This document shows positions 45,677 to 54,666 of a stretch of 64,000 bases of DNA, in pieces. The notes under the pieces are model-generated. The model did not search any database, was not told the DNA's origin, and saw only the letters and a list, made by a program, of their open reading frames with translations. Source of the DNA: Flavobacteriales bacterium (lineage in GTDB: Bacteria; Bacteroidota; Bacteroidia; Flavobacteriales; Flavobacteriaceae); the NCBI GenBank assembly GCA_004213995.1, contig SGZJ01000005.1, forward strand, positions 1 to 64,000. The letters are read 5' to 3'. The number at the start of each line of letters is the position of its first letter. The first letter of the stretch is position 1. Made by a program: the position numbers and the translations under genes.

Positions 45677-48187
45677 TTAAAACTTTTTATTTAGATACAC
45701 ACTCAAATTTTTATGGATTTGTAAAGTTTGATAATTCTCTGATGAAATCACAAAAGAAGAATTATTAAAGAAAGCTTCGTTTCTCTCTAAAATAATACTT
45801 AACCCTTTTGCCCCATCATAACTTTTTAGTCCGTGTAACACAACAAATGTACTACTATTATCATAAATATCTGTAGATGAGTTTATTTGAATGTTTTTCA
45901 AATCGCTAATTGCCAAGTTCAAGCTCTTTTTAAACTCTTCAATTTTTTTATAATTTTCTTTTGGGAAATAATAAATTAATTTAAAATTATCTCCATTTTC
46001 AACTTGTTTAAAATTTGCGTTTTCGACTAATGGGATAACATCCTCTAATAAAACTTCTGCTTCCTCGGCTTCAATTGAATTTGGGTAATTTTTAACTATA
46101 AACTCTAAAGCTTTTTTATAATTTTCAAAGCCCTCGATTCTTGCTATTGAAGCTGCTTTAAGTAATTGCATTTTTGGAGCTAACGGGTGTGTTTCAAATG
46201 AAGAAATGAGCTTTTCTAAACCCAAAATTGTTTTTGTATACTCTTGATTTTGAAAATCCTCAAATAATTTAACATAAAGCTCGTTTACATTATCAACGTC
46301 TGAAGAGGCGTATGATTCGGGGTTAATTAATATTTCTGCGTATTTTGATTCTGGAAAATTTAATATTATATCAGATTTTATACTGTCTGCTTCATTTAAT
46401 AAGCCTAAAACAATACAATTTTTATAGTTTAAATATTTTGCGGACAAAACAAAGTCAGCATTGTTCCTTTGGAATTCAATATTTTTTATTTTACTGTTAG
46501 ATAAACCATATTCTAAAAACTTGGCGCTATAGATAGACGCTAATTGAAAGTATGAATAATCTAATTGTTTATATATACTATCAATAGATGCTGGGGAACT
46601 AGGAACCGATTTTAAATACGCTCCAAGATCTTGCTTAGCATTTATTTTTGAATTTTCTTTTCCTCCAATCACCATCAATGCTTTAGGCTTGTTTTGATTT
46701 CCTCCATTTCTCCAATTATCTGTAAGCTTTATGTCTCCCCACATTTTTTTAAACTCATTTTTTCCATAAGCCAAGGTTGTAGGATTGTAAAAATAAAATA
46801 TAGCGTTTTCGGCCGATAAATTATTTTTTTTGAAAGAACTAAAGTTGGATTCGTTTTTGCTATTAATAATCTCTTTCTCATTATCAAGTTTCTTTTTTTG
46901 TTTCTTCAAATAATCCTCGAAATAAGATGTCCTTTCTGCCTCTGACATTTTAACTAAACTTAAAATACTGTCATTAGTTTTAACAGACAATTCATAATAG
47001 ATAACATCTTCTAAGCTTTCTCTTCTTTTAGTGATTTTTCTAAAAAGTTTTTTATCGTTTCTAATTTGAGTTAGTGTACTGTCGTAATATGCGGCAGATG
47101 TTAAATACTCGTTTTTATCAAAAAAATAATCAGCAAGTATGTTGTAGTTTTTAAGAGTAACTAAATAATCTTTTCCTGGGTTTCTTAAAGATTTATTATA
47201 ATATATAATAGCTAAACTATCATTGTTTGTCTCAAAGTTTAAATTAGCTATCTGATGATAAATTATGTTTAAATAAAGTCTGTTTTCAATGTCTTTTTCT
47301 AATTCAATTAGTTCATTTATGGCCAGTGTTTTATCAATATAATTTTTTGACTTTTCAACAAATGAATAAACGTAGTATTCTCTTGGTATCTTTCTGTGAA
47401 ACTTAATAACTCTGTCATATGCCATAGTTGAGCTATCCAACTTTTCAAGTTTTTTGTATAGTTGACCTAGGATAAATAGGTATCTTGATTTACTGCTTAA
47501 GTCTTGTGTGGTTTCTGAGGCAATTTCAAGATGAGTTAATGCAGAATCAATTTTTTTAGAATTTAAATAAGCTTGAGAAAGAACAACATTTAAATCTGCT
47601 ATCTCTTCTTTAGATAATCTCCCTTTATTTTTTAGTTTTTTTAAGTTTTCAATGGCTAGTTCGTTATAGTTTTGTTTAGCATTAATTTTTTCTCTCCATA
47701 TTTTTGCTTTATTCACCAACTCACTTGTGGGATATTTAAACAAAATATAGTTAAAAGCTTCAAGAGAAGGTGTGTACCTTTTATCATAATATCTAGATTG
47801 ACCTAAAAGAAAGTATGCCTCATCCATTTGTGGATTTTTTTCTTTTCCTGCAATATTCATGGCGTGTTTTTGAATTGCCAAAACAGCTTTCTCTTCAGAT
47901 TGAGCGAATAAGCTCGTGCTCTGCTCTTCTTTAATTTCTAAATTATTTTTTTCTAAAGTAATACTTGTTTTTTCAGTAGGAAGTATCTCCCAAAAGTTAT
48001 CAAAGACATTCTCATTAGTTTCAAATTTCCCTTGATTTAATAAGTTGTTCCCATTATATAAATAATTGTATTTTGTGGTCATCGAATGGAAACCTCTATT
48101 TAAGAACTTGTCTTTTTTTCTCGAACAAGCGCTTAGAATTAAAGCCGTAAGAACCAATAAATTTAAACTTCTATATGAAAACTTCAC
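45677..48187 (-). CDS. sprE: TPR lipoprotein of gliding/type IX secretion (SprE/PorW-like)
   Basis: This 836-residue lipoprotein has lipobox LILSAC (cysteine near residue 21) followed by KFLNRGFHSMTTKYNYLYNGN, the signature start of SprE/PorW. Many helical TPR-like repeats fill the rest. SprE (gliding) and PorW (Porphyromonas) are needed for type IX secretion and are linked to the PorX/PorY control pathway and the PorLM motor. The linkage to bactofilin and AtpZ genes is the same as I remember in other flavobacteria. The start is a GTG at 48187. With gldH and the T9SS-tailed peptidase it indicates a working T9SS. Confidence 0.85.
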   Translation of the reverse strand: MKFSYRSLNLLVLTALILSACSRKKDKFLNRGFHSMTTKYNYLYNGNNLLNQGKFETNENVFDNFWEILPTEKTSITLEKNNLEIKEEQSTSLFAQSEEKAVLAIQKHAMNIAGKEKNPQMDEAYFLLGQSRYYDKRYTPSLEAFNYILFKYPTSELVNKAKIWREKINAKQNYNELAIENLKKLKNKGRLSKEEIADLNVVLSQAYLNSKKIDSALTHLEIASETTQDLSSKSRYLFILGQLYKKLEKLDSSTMAYDRVIKFHRKIPREYYVYSFVEKSKNYIDKTLAINELIELEKDIENRLYLNIIYHQIANLNFETNNDSLAIIYYNKSLRNPGKDYLVTLKNYNILADYFFDKNEYLTSAAYYDSTLTQIRNDKKLFRKITKRRESLEDVIYYELSVKTNDSILSLVKMSEAERTSYFEDYLKKQKKKLDNEKEIINSKNESNFSSFKKNNLSAENAIFYFYNPTTLAYGKNEFKKMWGDIKLTDNWRNGGNQNKPKALMVIGGKENSKINAKQDLGAYLKSVPSSPASIDSIYKQLDYSYFQLASIYSAKFLEYGLSNSKIKNIEFQRNNADFVLSAKYLNYKNCIVLGLLNEADSIKSDIILNFPESKYAEILINPESYASSDVDNVNELYVKLFEDFQNQEYTKTILGLEKLISSFETHPLAPKMQLLKAASIARIEGFENYKKALEFIVKNYPNSIEAEEAEVLLEDVIPLVENANFKQVENGDNFKLIYYFPKENYKKIEEFKKSLNLAISDLKNIQINSSTDIYDNSSTFVVLHGLKSYDGAKGLSIILERNEAFFNNSSFVISSENYQTLQIHKNLSVYLNKKF

Positions 48188-48280
48188 TTGATTTTTTTAA
48201 TTGTATTATAACAACGTATAATATATCTATATTGTATATAATCACGCTAAATTAATTATTATTTTATACAATTAGTTCAA

Positions 48281-48288
48281 TATCTTTG
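48281..48288 (+). promoter_or_regulatory. -7 promoter element for the PaaE-like gene
   Basis: TATCTTTG matches TAnnTTTG and ends 25 bases before the ATG at 48314. A -33 TTG was not seen. Confidence 0.45.
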
Positions 48289-48313
48289 TTTCTTAATTTT
48301 ATAACAAGCGTTA

Positions 48314-49354
48314 ATGGCAAACTTTCATAATTTAAATATTAAAAAAATTGTTAGAGAAACTGCTGACTCAGTTGTAATTTCCTTTGAAATTCCAACAGAA
48401 TTATTGACAAAATATGAGTATTCTGCAGGACAATATATAAGTTTAATGCTTGATATTGATGGTGTAGAGACAATTCGAGATTACTCTATTTGTTCTCACA
48501 TTGACGAAGACTTATCAGTTGGTGTAAAAAAACTTAAAAATGGACTAATGTCTTCGTTTTTAAATTCATCAATAAAAGTTGGAGACTCAATCAAAGTATC
48601 AGAGCCTAGAGGGCGGTTTACAATTCAAGGTAATTTGAATTGTATTATTGCCATTGCGGCAGGGAGTGGAATTACTCCAATAATGTCAATGTTAAAACAG
48701 GTTTTACTTAATACTGATAAAAACTTTTATTTAGTTTATTCTAATAAATCCGAAAAAACAACTATGTTTCTAAGTCAGATTAAGGAGCTTAAGAATCAGT
48801 TTCAATCTAGATTTTTTGTCAAATTTGTTTTCACTTCTAAAGATGTCGCGTCTCACCATTTTGGCAGAATAACAGAGACAAATATTTTTGATATGTTAAA
48901 GTTTCCAGAAAACAAATTTAAGCTTCTACAAAGTTCAATATATATTTGTGGTCCTGAAAAAATGATCGATAACATATCATTATCACTTGAAAAAGGGGGT
49001 TTGTTAAAGGAAAACATTTCCTATGAACTATTTTCAAGTTCTAAAAAAGACAATTTAGTTTCGTCTGAAAGTGGAGATGTTCTAGTAACTTTCACTGTTG
49101 ATGATTTTACCTCTAAAGTTAAGTCTAGCAAGAAAAAAACCATTTTAGACACTGCATTAGATAATGATATCGATGCTCCTTACTCGTGTAATGGAGGTGT
49201 TTGTGGAAGCTGTATTGGGAAGCTCACTAAAGGAGAGGTCAAAATGTTAAACAATACTGTTTTGACTGAGTCTGAAATAGAAGATGGTTTAATTTTAGCA
49301 TGCCAGGCTCTAGCGGTTTCAGACGAATTAGATATTGATTTTGATGACGTTTAG
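48314..49354 (+). CDS. PaaE-like ferredoxin-NAD(P)H reductase with 2Fe-2S domain
   Basis: This 346-residue flavoprotein has an FAD domain (IRDYSICS), an NAD(P) domain (AAGSGITPIMSMLK) and a C-terminal plant-type ferredoxin domain with C292-x4-C297-x2-C300 and C330. PaaE feeds electrons to the phenylacetyl-CoA epoxidase, but no paaABCD is here, so it may serve another oxygenase or desaturase. In flavobacteria such solitary reductases are common. It has its own promoter, and its stop overlaps that of the convergent GT9 gene by four bases (TTAG). Confidence 0.9.
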   Translation: MANFHNLNIKKIVRETADSVVISFEIPTELLTKYEYSAGQYISLMLDIDGVETIRDYSICSHIDEDLSVGVKKLKNGLMSSFLNSSIKVGDSIKVSEPRGRFTIQGNLNCIIAIAAGSGITPIMSMLKQVLLNTDKNFYLVYSNKSEKTTMFLSQIKELKNQFQSRFFVKFVFTSKDVASHHFGRITETNIFDMLKFPENKFKLLQSSIYICGPEKMIDNISLSLEKGGLLKENISYELFSSSKKDNLVSSESGDVLVTFTVDDFTSKVKSSKKKTILDTALDNDIDAPYSCNGGVCGSCIGKLTKGEVKMLNNTVLTESEIEDGLILACQALAVSDELDIDFDDV

Positions 49355-50358
49355 ACCATTGTTTTTATTTTTAAAATAATTTCTTTTGGAGAAATTGAAG
49401 AAATAGCTTTTTCATATCCATTTGGAAATTTATCTCCATAAATGGAAGTAGGTATTTTTGGAAATTGTTCTCTATTGGCCAAAATATTATTTTGATCCTG
49501 CTGTCCGTAAGGACAAAATCCTGCATAGGGGTGGGTTACTCCCCAAATTGTTAATACTTTAATTCCCATTAGAGCGGCGATGTGCCCATTAGCAGAGTCC
49601 ATGGAAAGCATTAGTTTAAGATTAGAAATTACATCCATCTCTTGATTTAAAGAAAATTTATTTGCAATATTAATTACGTTGGTATACTTACCTGCTATCT
49701 GATCTAAAATAAGCTCCTCTTTATTTCCACCACCAAATAAAATCACATTAAAGTTTTTATTAATTTCTTTTATAACTTCTTCCATTTGTAGTATTGGGTA
49801 CTCTTTACCTTTATGTGCAGCGAAAGGAGCAACTCCAATCAATAACTTATTGTTTTTTGGTATTGATTTTAAATCTGAGATGTCTAATCTATCTGTCTGA
49901 TTTTTAATTGATGAATCAATTGAAATTCCTATTTTTTTAAAAACATCTCTATATCTTTGATGAGTGCTTTTTAATTGAGTGAAAACTTTTCCTGAAACTA
50001 AATTTTCTTTTTCACCTCTTCCCTTGTCAATTTGGTAAAAAGGAACTTTTATAAATGCTCTTAAAAAATTTGTTCTAAGTACTGAGTGTAAATCAACCAC
50101 ATAATCTAAATCAAGTTTTTTAATTTCTTTATAAAGTCGAAACATTCCAAAGACCCCTTTGTGTTGTTTTTTCTTATCAAACGGTATTAAATCAATTTCG
50201 TTAAAGGTTCTAAAAAAAGGGAAAAACTGAAAGTTCGTCAAAAACGAAACTTTATAATTTTTATTGTTTATCAAGAACTCTCTTAAAACGGGCACAACCA
50301 TAGCTACATCTCCCATTGAAGAAAGCCTTATGATAAGGATATGTTTTCTGCGTTTCAT
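49351..50358 (-). CDS. Glycosyltransferase family 9 (heptosyltransferase-like)
   Basis: This 335-residue enzyme has ILIIRLSSMGDVAMVVPVL at the N-terminus, GVAPFAAHKGKEYP in the middle, and the nucleotide-sugar site SMDSANGHIAALMGIKVLTIWG. It should add a heptose or similar sugar to the lipopolysaccharide core. It follows the DUF6165-type gene by 6 bases. The sugar added cannot be told; flavobacterial cores often lack heptose. Confidence 0.9.
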   Translation of the reverse strand: MKRRKHILIIRLSSMGDVAMVVPVLREFLINNKNYKVSFLTNFQFFPFFRTFNEIDLIPFDKKKQHKGVFGMFRLYKEIKKLDLDYVVDLHSVLRTNFLRAFIKVPFYQIDKGRGEKENLVSGKVFTQLKSTHQRYRDVFKKIGISIDSSIKNQTDRLDISDLKSIPKNNKLLIGVAPFAAHKGKEYPILQMEEVIKEINKNFNVILFGGGNKEELILDQIAGKYTNVINIANKFSLNQEMDVISNLKLMLSMDSANGHIAALMGIKVLTIWGVTHPYAGFCPYGQQDQNNILANREQFPKIPTSIYGDKFPNGYEKAISSISPKEIILKIKTMV

Positions 50359-50364
50359 GTATGT

Positions 50365-50751
50365 TTAAGAATAATCTTCATATGACTTTTCTTCAATTAC
50401 TCCAGAATTTGTTAATATGTTTATTTCTTTTTTTATCTCAGACCTAACATCATTAGTAAAATATACGTCCCTTGCAAGTTTCACGAACTTATTGCCAAAA
50501 TTTTTATCTTTTTCGCACTGTCTAATTTCATCTTCAATAACCCAAAGTTTTCCGTTAATTTCAGCAAGTTTAATATACAGCTTATTAATAGCTGGGTTGT
50601 GTTTTTTAAATAACTTTTGCACTAATGGATTTAGTTCGTTAAACTCAGTATTTACATTAATTAGCTTTTTAGGATCAGCAATGTTTTTTAGTTTAAGCTC
50701 TAAAATGGAGAGTTTATCCATAAGCTCTCCGTTTGATACCTCTACTTTCAT
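50365..50751 (-). CDS. DUF6165-like small helical protein
   Basis: This 128-residue cytoplasmic protein opens with VEVSNGELMDKLSILELKLKNI and is helical, with alternating charge throughout (ending KSYEDYS). The opening matches my recollection of DUF6165, which sits beside lipopolysaccharide sugar transferases in many genomes. Here it lies 6 bases before a GT9 gene. No catalytic motif is evident; a helper role in core assembly is only an inference from context. Confidence 0.75.
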   Translation of the reverse strand: MKVEVSNGELMDKLSILELKLKNIADPKKLINVNTEFNELNPLVQKLFKKHNPAINKLYIKLAEINGKLWVIEDEIRQCEKDKNFGNKFVKLARDVYFTNDVRSEIKKEINILTNSGVIEEKSYEDYS

Positions 50752-50777
50752 AATTTTATTTTATTTGTCAAAAATAC

Positions 50778-51707
50778 TTAAAATAGAATTAAAAGGTAGG
50801 GGGATAATAAGCCGATAGACAAAACAAGGTTTTTAACTCGCTTACTTCTTGCCTGCTCAACACAACTTGTGAAAATTATAATTAAAGGGAAAAATAGAAA
50901 AACAAAAGCCATAGAGTTAAGATTGCTAATGAAAATAATTAAAGCTAATATGGTTGTCAAAAAAATTAAAGTTGTAGTTCTTCTTCTTTCATTTTTTTTA
51001 ATAAACATATTCCATATAAATATAAATATTAGAGGAATGAGAAAACTAAAAAAAACAATTGTTTTAATGGACCAACTAATGTTCAAAATATTTTCATCAA
51101 AAGAAGAAATATAATCAAGCGTTGGAATGTCAAAAAATAAAACTGTTGTAAAATCTACAATGTTAATATATCCAGAGCTAATTACTTCCATTAAATATAA
51201 AAAAATGGTTGCCGATAGTATTGCAGAGATAATAACTACCAAGTTTTTTAAATTAAAATGTGAATATAATATTAAAGCTGTAAATAATATGATAAAAAAA
51301 TATAGTATTGGAATATAAAATACCGAGCTAATTAAAATCCAAAAAGAAGCGTCAAAAACTTTTTTATTAATATTTATAGGGTTTCTAATACTATAAATTT
51401 TTCTAATGGCAAGAAGTAAAAAAATATTTGCTATTAAAATGTCGTCAAAAATGAAAATCTCCTGCATAAATAAGCCAATAAAAAAACAAATAGCAACTAA
51501 AGAATAATTGTTTTTTTTATTTAAATCATTTTTACTAATAATAAACTTAGCTAACAAGACGCTGGCAAGCAACAAAAACAATGAAAAAGCTCCAATTAAA
51601 AAATTAAAAACATTAGAATTTAAATGAGCTAAAAAAAGTCCAAATAGGTATATAAATGCAAACACATAGTGAATGGGCGTTGATTTTGTAAAAAAAGTTG
51701 CTATCAT
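50778..51707 (-). CDS. Polytopic membrane protein (DUF6427-like)
   Basis: This 309-residue protein has about nine or ten membrane helices separated by short loops, opening MIATFFTKSTPIHYVFAF, which resembles the flavobacterial DUF6427 group as I remember it. There is no enzyme or transporter motif. It is divergent from the 77-residue DUF6341-like gene with only 40 bases between the start codons; that gene's -33 element lies inside this gene's first codons. The function is unknown. Confidence 0.75.
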   Translation of the reverse strand: MIATFFTKSTPIHYVFAFIYLFGLFLAHLNSNVFNFLIGAFSLFLLLASVLLAKFIISKNDLNKKNNYSLVAICFFIGLFMQEIFIFDDILIANIFLLLAIRKIYSIRNPININKKVFDASFWILISSVFYIPILYFFIILFTALILYSHFNLKNLVVIISAILSATIFLYLMEVISSGYINIVDFTTVLFFDIPTLDYISSFDENILNISWSIKTIVFFSFLIPLIFIFIWNMFIKKNERRRTTTLIFLTTILALIIFISNLNSMAFVFLFFPLIIIFTSCVEQARSKRVKNLVLSIGLLSPYLLILF

Positions 51708-51727
51708 CTAAAGAGTTTGTATATTTG
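51698..51727 (+). promoter_or_regulatory. Promoter of the 77-residue membrane protein gene
   Basis: TTG (51698-51700), 19 bases, then TATATTTG (51720-51727): a full consensus match, ending 20 bases before the ATG. The TTG is inside the first codons of the divergent DUF6427-like gene. Confidence 0.7.
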
Positions 51728-51747
51728 CAATGTAAAAATACTACAAT

Positions 51748-51981
51748 ATGTTAATAAGAGACATAATTTATGGAATTGAAGATTTATTTGTGAATTATCT
51801 ATTCTTTCCATTTGATTTTTTAAGAATCACAGAGCTAGACAATTGGTGGATAGCTAATTTTATGACTTGGGTTTCTATAGTTGTATTTATCTGTGCTTTT
51901 ACATACTGGATGTTACAATTAAAAAAGTTTGATGACAATCAAGAAGAAGACAAATCTATCTCTGCGCATTCTTTTTTATAA
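51748..51981 (+). CDS. Small single-helix membrane protein (DUF6341-like)
   Basis: This 77-residue protein has an amphipathic start (RDIIYGIEDLFVNYLFFPFDF), a membrane helix (about 33-53), then YWMLQLKKFDDNQEEDKSISAHSFL. The same overall form and HSFL tail occur in a conserved flavobacterial family (DUF6341, by memory; sometimes mislabelled uracil phosphoribosyltransferase). It has a full consensus promoter, so it is a real gene. Its stop overlaps the end of convergent purD by six bases. Role unknown; the conserved acidic tail suggests a partner in the cytoplasm. Confidence 0.85.
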   Translation: MLIRDIIYGIEDLFVNYLFFPFDFLRITELDNWWIANFMTWVSIVVFICAFTYWMLQLKKFDDNQEEDKSISAHSFL

Positions 51982-53247
51982 GTCAAAGCCTAAATCTTTT
52001 CTATAATACTTCCCTTTAAAATTAATTTTAGAAGCGCTATTATAAGAGTTCTTTAATGCCTGCTGAAAATTATTTCCGAATGACGTAATTGCTAAGACTC
52101 TTCCCCCATTTGTATAAATGTTCTCTTTTTCTCGAATAGCACCTGCATGATAAACTGTTGAATCAACAACGTGGTCAATTCCTGTTATTTTAATTCCTTT
52201 ATTATAACTACTAGGATATCCGCCTGAAACTAAAACTACTGTCGCTGCTGATCTATGGTCAATATTTAGCTCAATTTTATCCAATGTTTTATTTTTAAAA
52301 GATTGGAATATTTCTACAAAATCGTTTTGAATTCTAGGCAAAACAACCTCTGTTTCTGGGTCTCCCATTCTAACATTATATTCGATAACTTTTGGATTGT
52401 TATTGACATTGATTAGCCCTATAAAAATAAAGCCTTGATACTCAATATTATCTTTTTTTAGCCCTTCAATTGTAGGAATAATTATATTTTGTTCAATCTT
52501 ATTTAATAGCGTTTTATTTGCAAATGGAACTGGGGATACAGCCCCCATACCACCAGTATTAAGTCCAGTATCTCCTTCCCCAATTCTTTTATAGTCTTTA
52601 GCGGTTGGAAGTACTTTATAGTTTACTCCATCGGTTAACACAAAACAACTCAATTCTATTCCATCTAAAAACTCTTCAATTACTACTTTTGAACTTGCTA
52701 TTCCGAATTTTTCTCCAACTAACATTTCTGTTAATTGGCTCTTTGCTTCATCAAAACTGTCAATTATTAAAACGCCTTTTCCTGCCGCTAATCCATCTGC
52801 TTTTAAAACATATGGGGGTGTAAGGGTTTTTAAAAATTTAAAGCCTTCTTTTATATTTTCTCTTGTAAATGTTGCATAGCGCGCCGTTGGAATTTTGTGA
52901 CGAACTAAAAACTTTTTTGCAAAATCTTTACTTCCTTCTAGACTTGCTGCATTTTGTTTTGGCCCTATAATGGTTATTGAATTAGTCTCCTTGTCTTTGG
53001 CGAAGAAATCATGTATTCCGTTAACTAACGGATCTTCTGGCCCAACTATTATCATAGAAATACCAAGTTCAAGAGATTTCTTTTTTACTTGCTCAAAATC
53101 ATTTATGTTTATTGGAATATTCGTGGCAATTTCTTGGGTGCCAGAATTTCCGGGGGCAACATATAGCTTGTCAGTTAATTTACTATCTGCTATTTTTAAT
53201 GCAAAAGCATGTTCTCTTCCCCCCGAACCAAGAATAAGTATGTTCAT
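51976..53247 (-). CDS. purD: Phosphoribosylamine-glycine ligase
   Basis: This 423-residue ATP-grasp enzyme makes glycinamide ribonucleotide, the second step of purine synthesis. It shows ILGSGGREHAFALKI, APGNSGT, VLKADGLAAGKGV, GGMGAVSPVPF and EYNVRMGDPETEVVLPR. Length is normal. It follows the terminator of the polysaccharide operon, so it needs its own promoter; a near match TATTTTTA lies about 20 bases upstream of the ATG. Confidence 0.97.
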   Translation of the reverse strand: MNILILGSGGREHAFALKIADSKLTDKLYVAPGNSGTQEIATNIPININDFEQVKKKSLELGISMIIVGPEDPLVNGIHDFFAKDKETNSITIIGPKQNAASLEGSKDFAKKFLVRHKIPTARYATFTRENIKEGFKFLKTLTPPYVLKADGLAAGKGVLIIDSFDEAKSQLTEMLVGEKFGIASSKVVIEEFLDGIELSCFVLTDGVNYKVLPTAKDYKRIGEGDTGLNTGGMGAVSPVPFANKTLLNKIEQNIIIPTIEGLKKDNIEYQGFIFIGLINVNNNPKVIEYNVRMGDPETEVVLPRIQNDFVEIFQSFKNKTLDKIELNIDHRSAATVVLVSGGYPSSYNKGIKITGIDHVVDSTVYHAGAIREKENIYTNGGRVLAITSFGNNFQQALKNSYNSASKINFKGKYYRKDLGFDL

Positions 53248-53285
53248 TAATGTTTTTTTGTAAAAATACTGTATATGTGATTATT

Positions 53286-53316
53286 AAAAAAAGGAAAAAG
53301 GCAACTAATATGCCTT
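53286..53316 (-). terminator. Intrinsic terminator of the polysaccharide operon
   Basis: On the minus strand AAGGCA (53316-53311) and TGCCTT (53303-53298) form a 6-bp stem with a 7-base loop, followed by TTTTCCTTTTTTT (53297-53285). The loop holds the TAG stop codon of the sugar transferase gene, so the terminator starts inside the coding end. It separates the operon from purD. Confidence 0.75.
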
Positions 53317-54666
53317 GTCTTCACCTTTTATAGAATTTAATATTGTCCTAAGGATGATTTTTACATCAAGTAATATAGACCAATTTTCTAAATAATATAT
53401 GTCAAACTTGATTCTATTGACTATGTCTGATTCTTTTTCAACCTCACCTCTATACCCACTAACTTGGGCCAAGCCCGTAATGCCTGGCTTAATCACGTGT
53501 CTTAACATGTATTTGTCAACGGTCTTATAATACTTGTCGTTTTCTTTAATCATATGAGGCCTTGGGCCTACAACCGACATATCACCAAGCAATACATTTA
53601 TAAATTGGGGCATTTCATCAAGGCTAGTTTTTCGTAAAAAAGCACCAATTTTGGTAACCCTTGTGTCGCCTTTTGTTGCTTGTAGCTTGTGTGCATTCTC
53701 ATTAACTATCATTGACCTAAATTTCAAACAACTAAACTCCTCATAGTTTATTCCATTTCTTGTTTGTTTAAAGAAAACAGGGCCATCAGATTCTTTTTTA
53801 ATAAATAATGCTATAATAGGAGTTAGCCAGCTCAGAACAAAAACAATAACAGCCAAAGAGATAATAATATCTATAAGCCTTTTAAAAAATAGATTCACAG
53901 AATCTTGAAGAGGTACCCTTCTTAAAGATAAGATTGGTAAAGAATCATAAGTCTCGTAAATAAGTTTTTTAGAATTTAGCTTAGTTGAGTTTGGGATAAA
54001 TTTTATTGTTTTTAAATTATTGTCACAAAACTTTATCAACGCTTTTAGGTCTTGATCATTTATGTTTTCGGTCGAGCAATATATTTCATCAATTTCTTGT
54101 TCTTTTACAAAATTAATCGAATCTAAAATAGATTTCTTAGATACATCTGAAAAAGTTTTTTTATGCAAGTATCCAGCCTGCTTATTTTTAATAAAAAAAA
54201 GTTCTAAATTTTGTGATTCGATACTGCTTCCTATTATTATAGTTTTTCGATAATTCCCACCAAAATAAGATCTAAATGTCTTAATTGAATAGTATGTTAA
54301 TATTTTTACAAAAACTATCAAAATTGCAATTGGCATTAGCAGTTTAATAATTGTGTTTGGCTCAAGTTCTAGCCCAGGAAAGATCCCAGCAAAACAAAAT
54401 AGAGACAAAGCAAATAAAACGATTTGATTAAATAGTAAATTAATTATTTTAAGAAAATTTGTGTACCTATAGATGTAATAAAACCTGTTGAATACAGAGA
54501 CAATAATCCATAAAACAGTTAATGTAAAAAAATGCTTGAACTCAAATTCTTTGTATAAATAAATGGCTAAGAACTGTTGGGTAACAACAATAATTATTGC
54601 AATGTCAATAAAATAAGACAAAGGGCTAATTAATCCTGAGTATCTTCTTGTTTTACCTTTTATCAT
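53305..54666 (-). CDS. Polyprenyl-phosphate sugar-1-phosphate transferase (WcaJ-like)
   Basis: This 453-residue protein has about four N-terminal membrane helices (1-125), a CoA-binding-like middle (about 140-235), one more helix (about 270-292), and a bacterial sugar-transferase domain with KRLIDIIISL, FKQTRNG, CLKFRSM, LRKTSLDEMPQFINVLLGDMSVVGPRPH and KPGITGLAQVSGYRGE. It starts glycan assembly by putting the first sugar phosphate on undecaprenyl phosphate. It is the last gene of the operon, overlapping the GT4 gene by 14 bases, and it ends in the terminator hairpin. Confidence 0.95.
   Translation of the reverse strand: MIKGKTRRYSGLISPLSYFIDIAIIIVVTQQFLAIYLYKEFEFKHFFTLTVLWIIVSVFNRFYYIYRYTNFLKIINLLFNQIVLFALSLFCFAGIFPGLELEPNTIIKLLMPIAILIVFVKILTYYSIKTFRSYFGGNYRKTIIIGSSIESQNLELFFIKNKQAGYLHKKTFSDVSKKSILDSINFVKEQEIDEIYCSTENINDQDLKALIKFCDNNLKTIKFIPNSTKLNSKKLIYETYDSLPILSLRRVPLQDSVNLFFKRLIDIIISLAVIVFVLSWLTPIIALFIKKESDGPVFFKQTRNGINYEEFSCLKFRSMIVNENAHKLQATKGDTRVTKIGAFLRKTSLDEMPQFINVLLGDMSVVGPRPHMIKENDKYYKTVDKYMLRHVIKPGITGLAQVSGYRGEVEKESDIVNRIKFDIYYLENWSILLDVKIILRTILNSIKGEDKAY

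Noticed and set aside
50417-50818. Plus-strand open frame of 133 codons
   Set aside because: It is antisense to the DUF6165-like gene and the DUF6427-like end; its composition is that of a shadow frame with no recognised domain.
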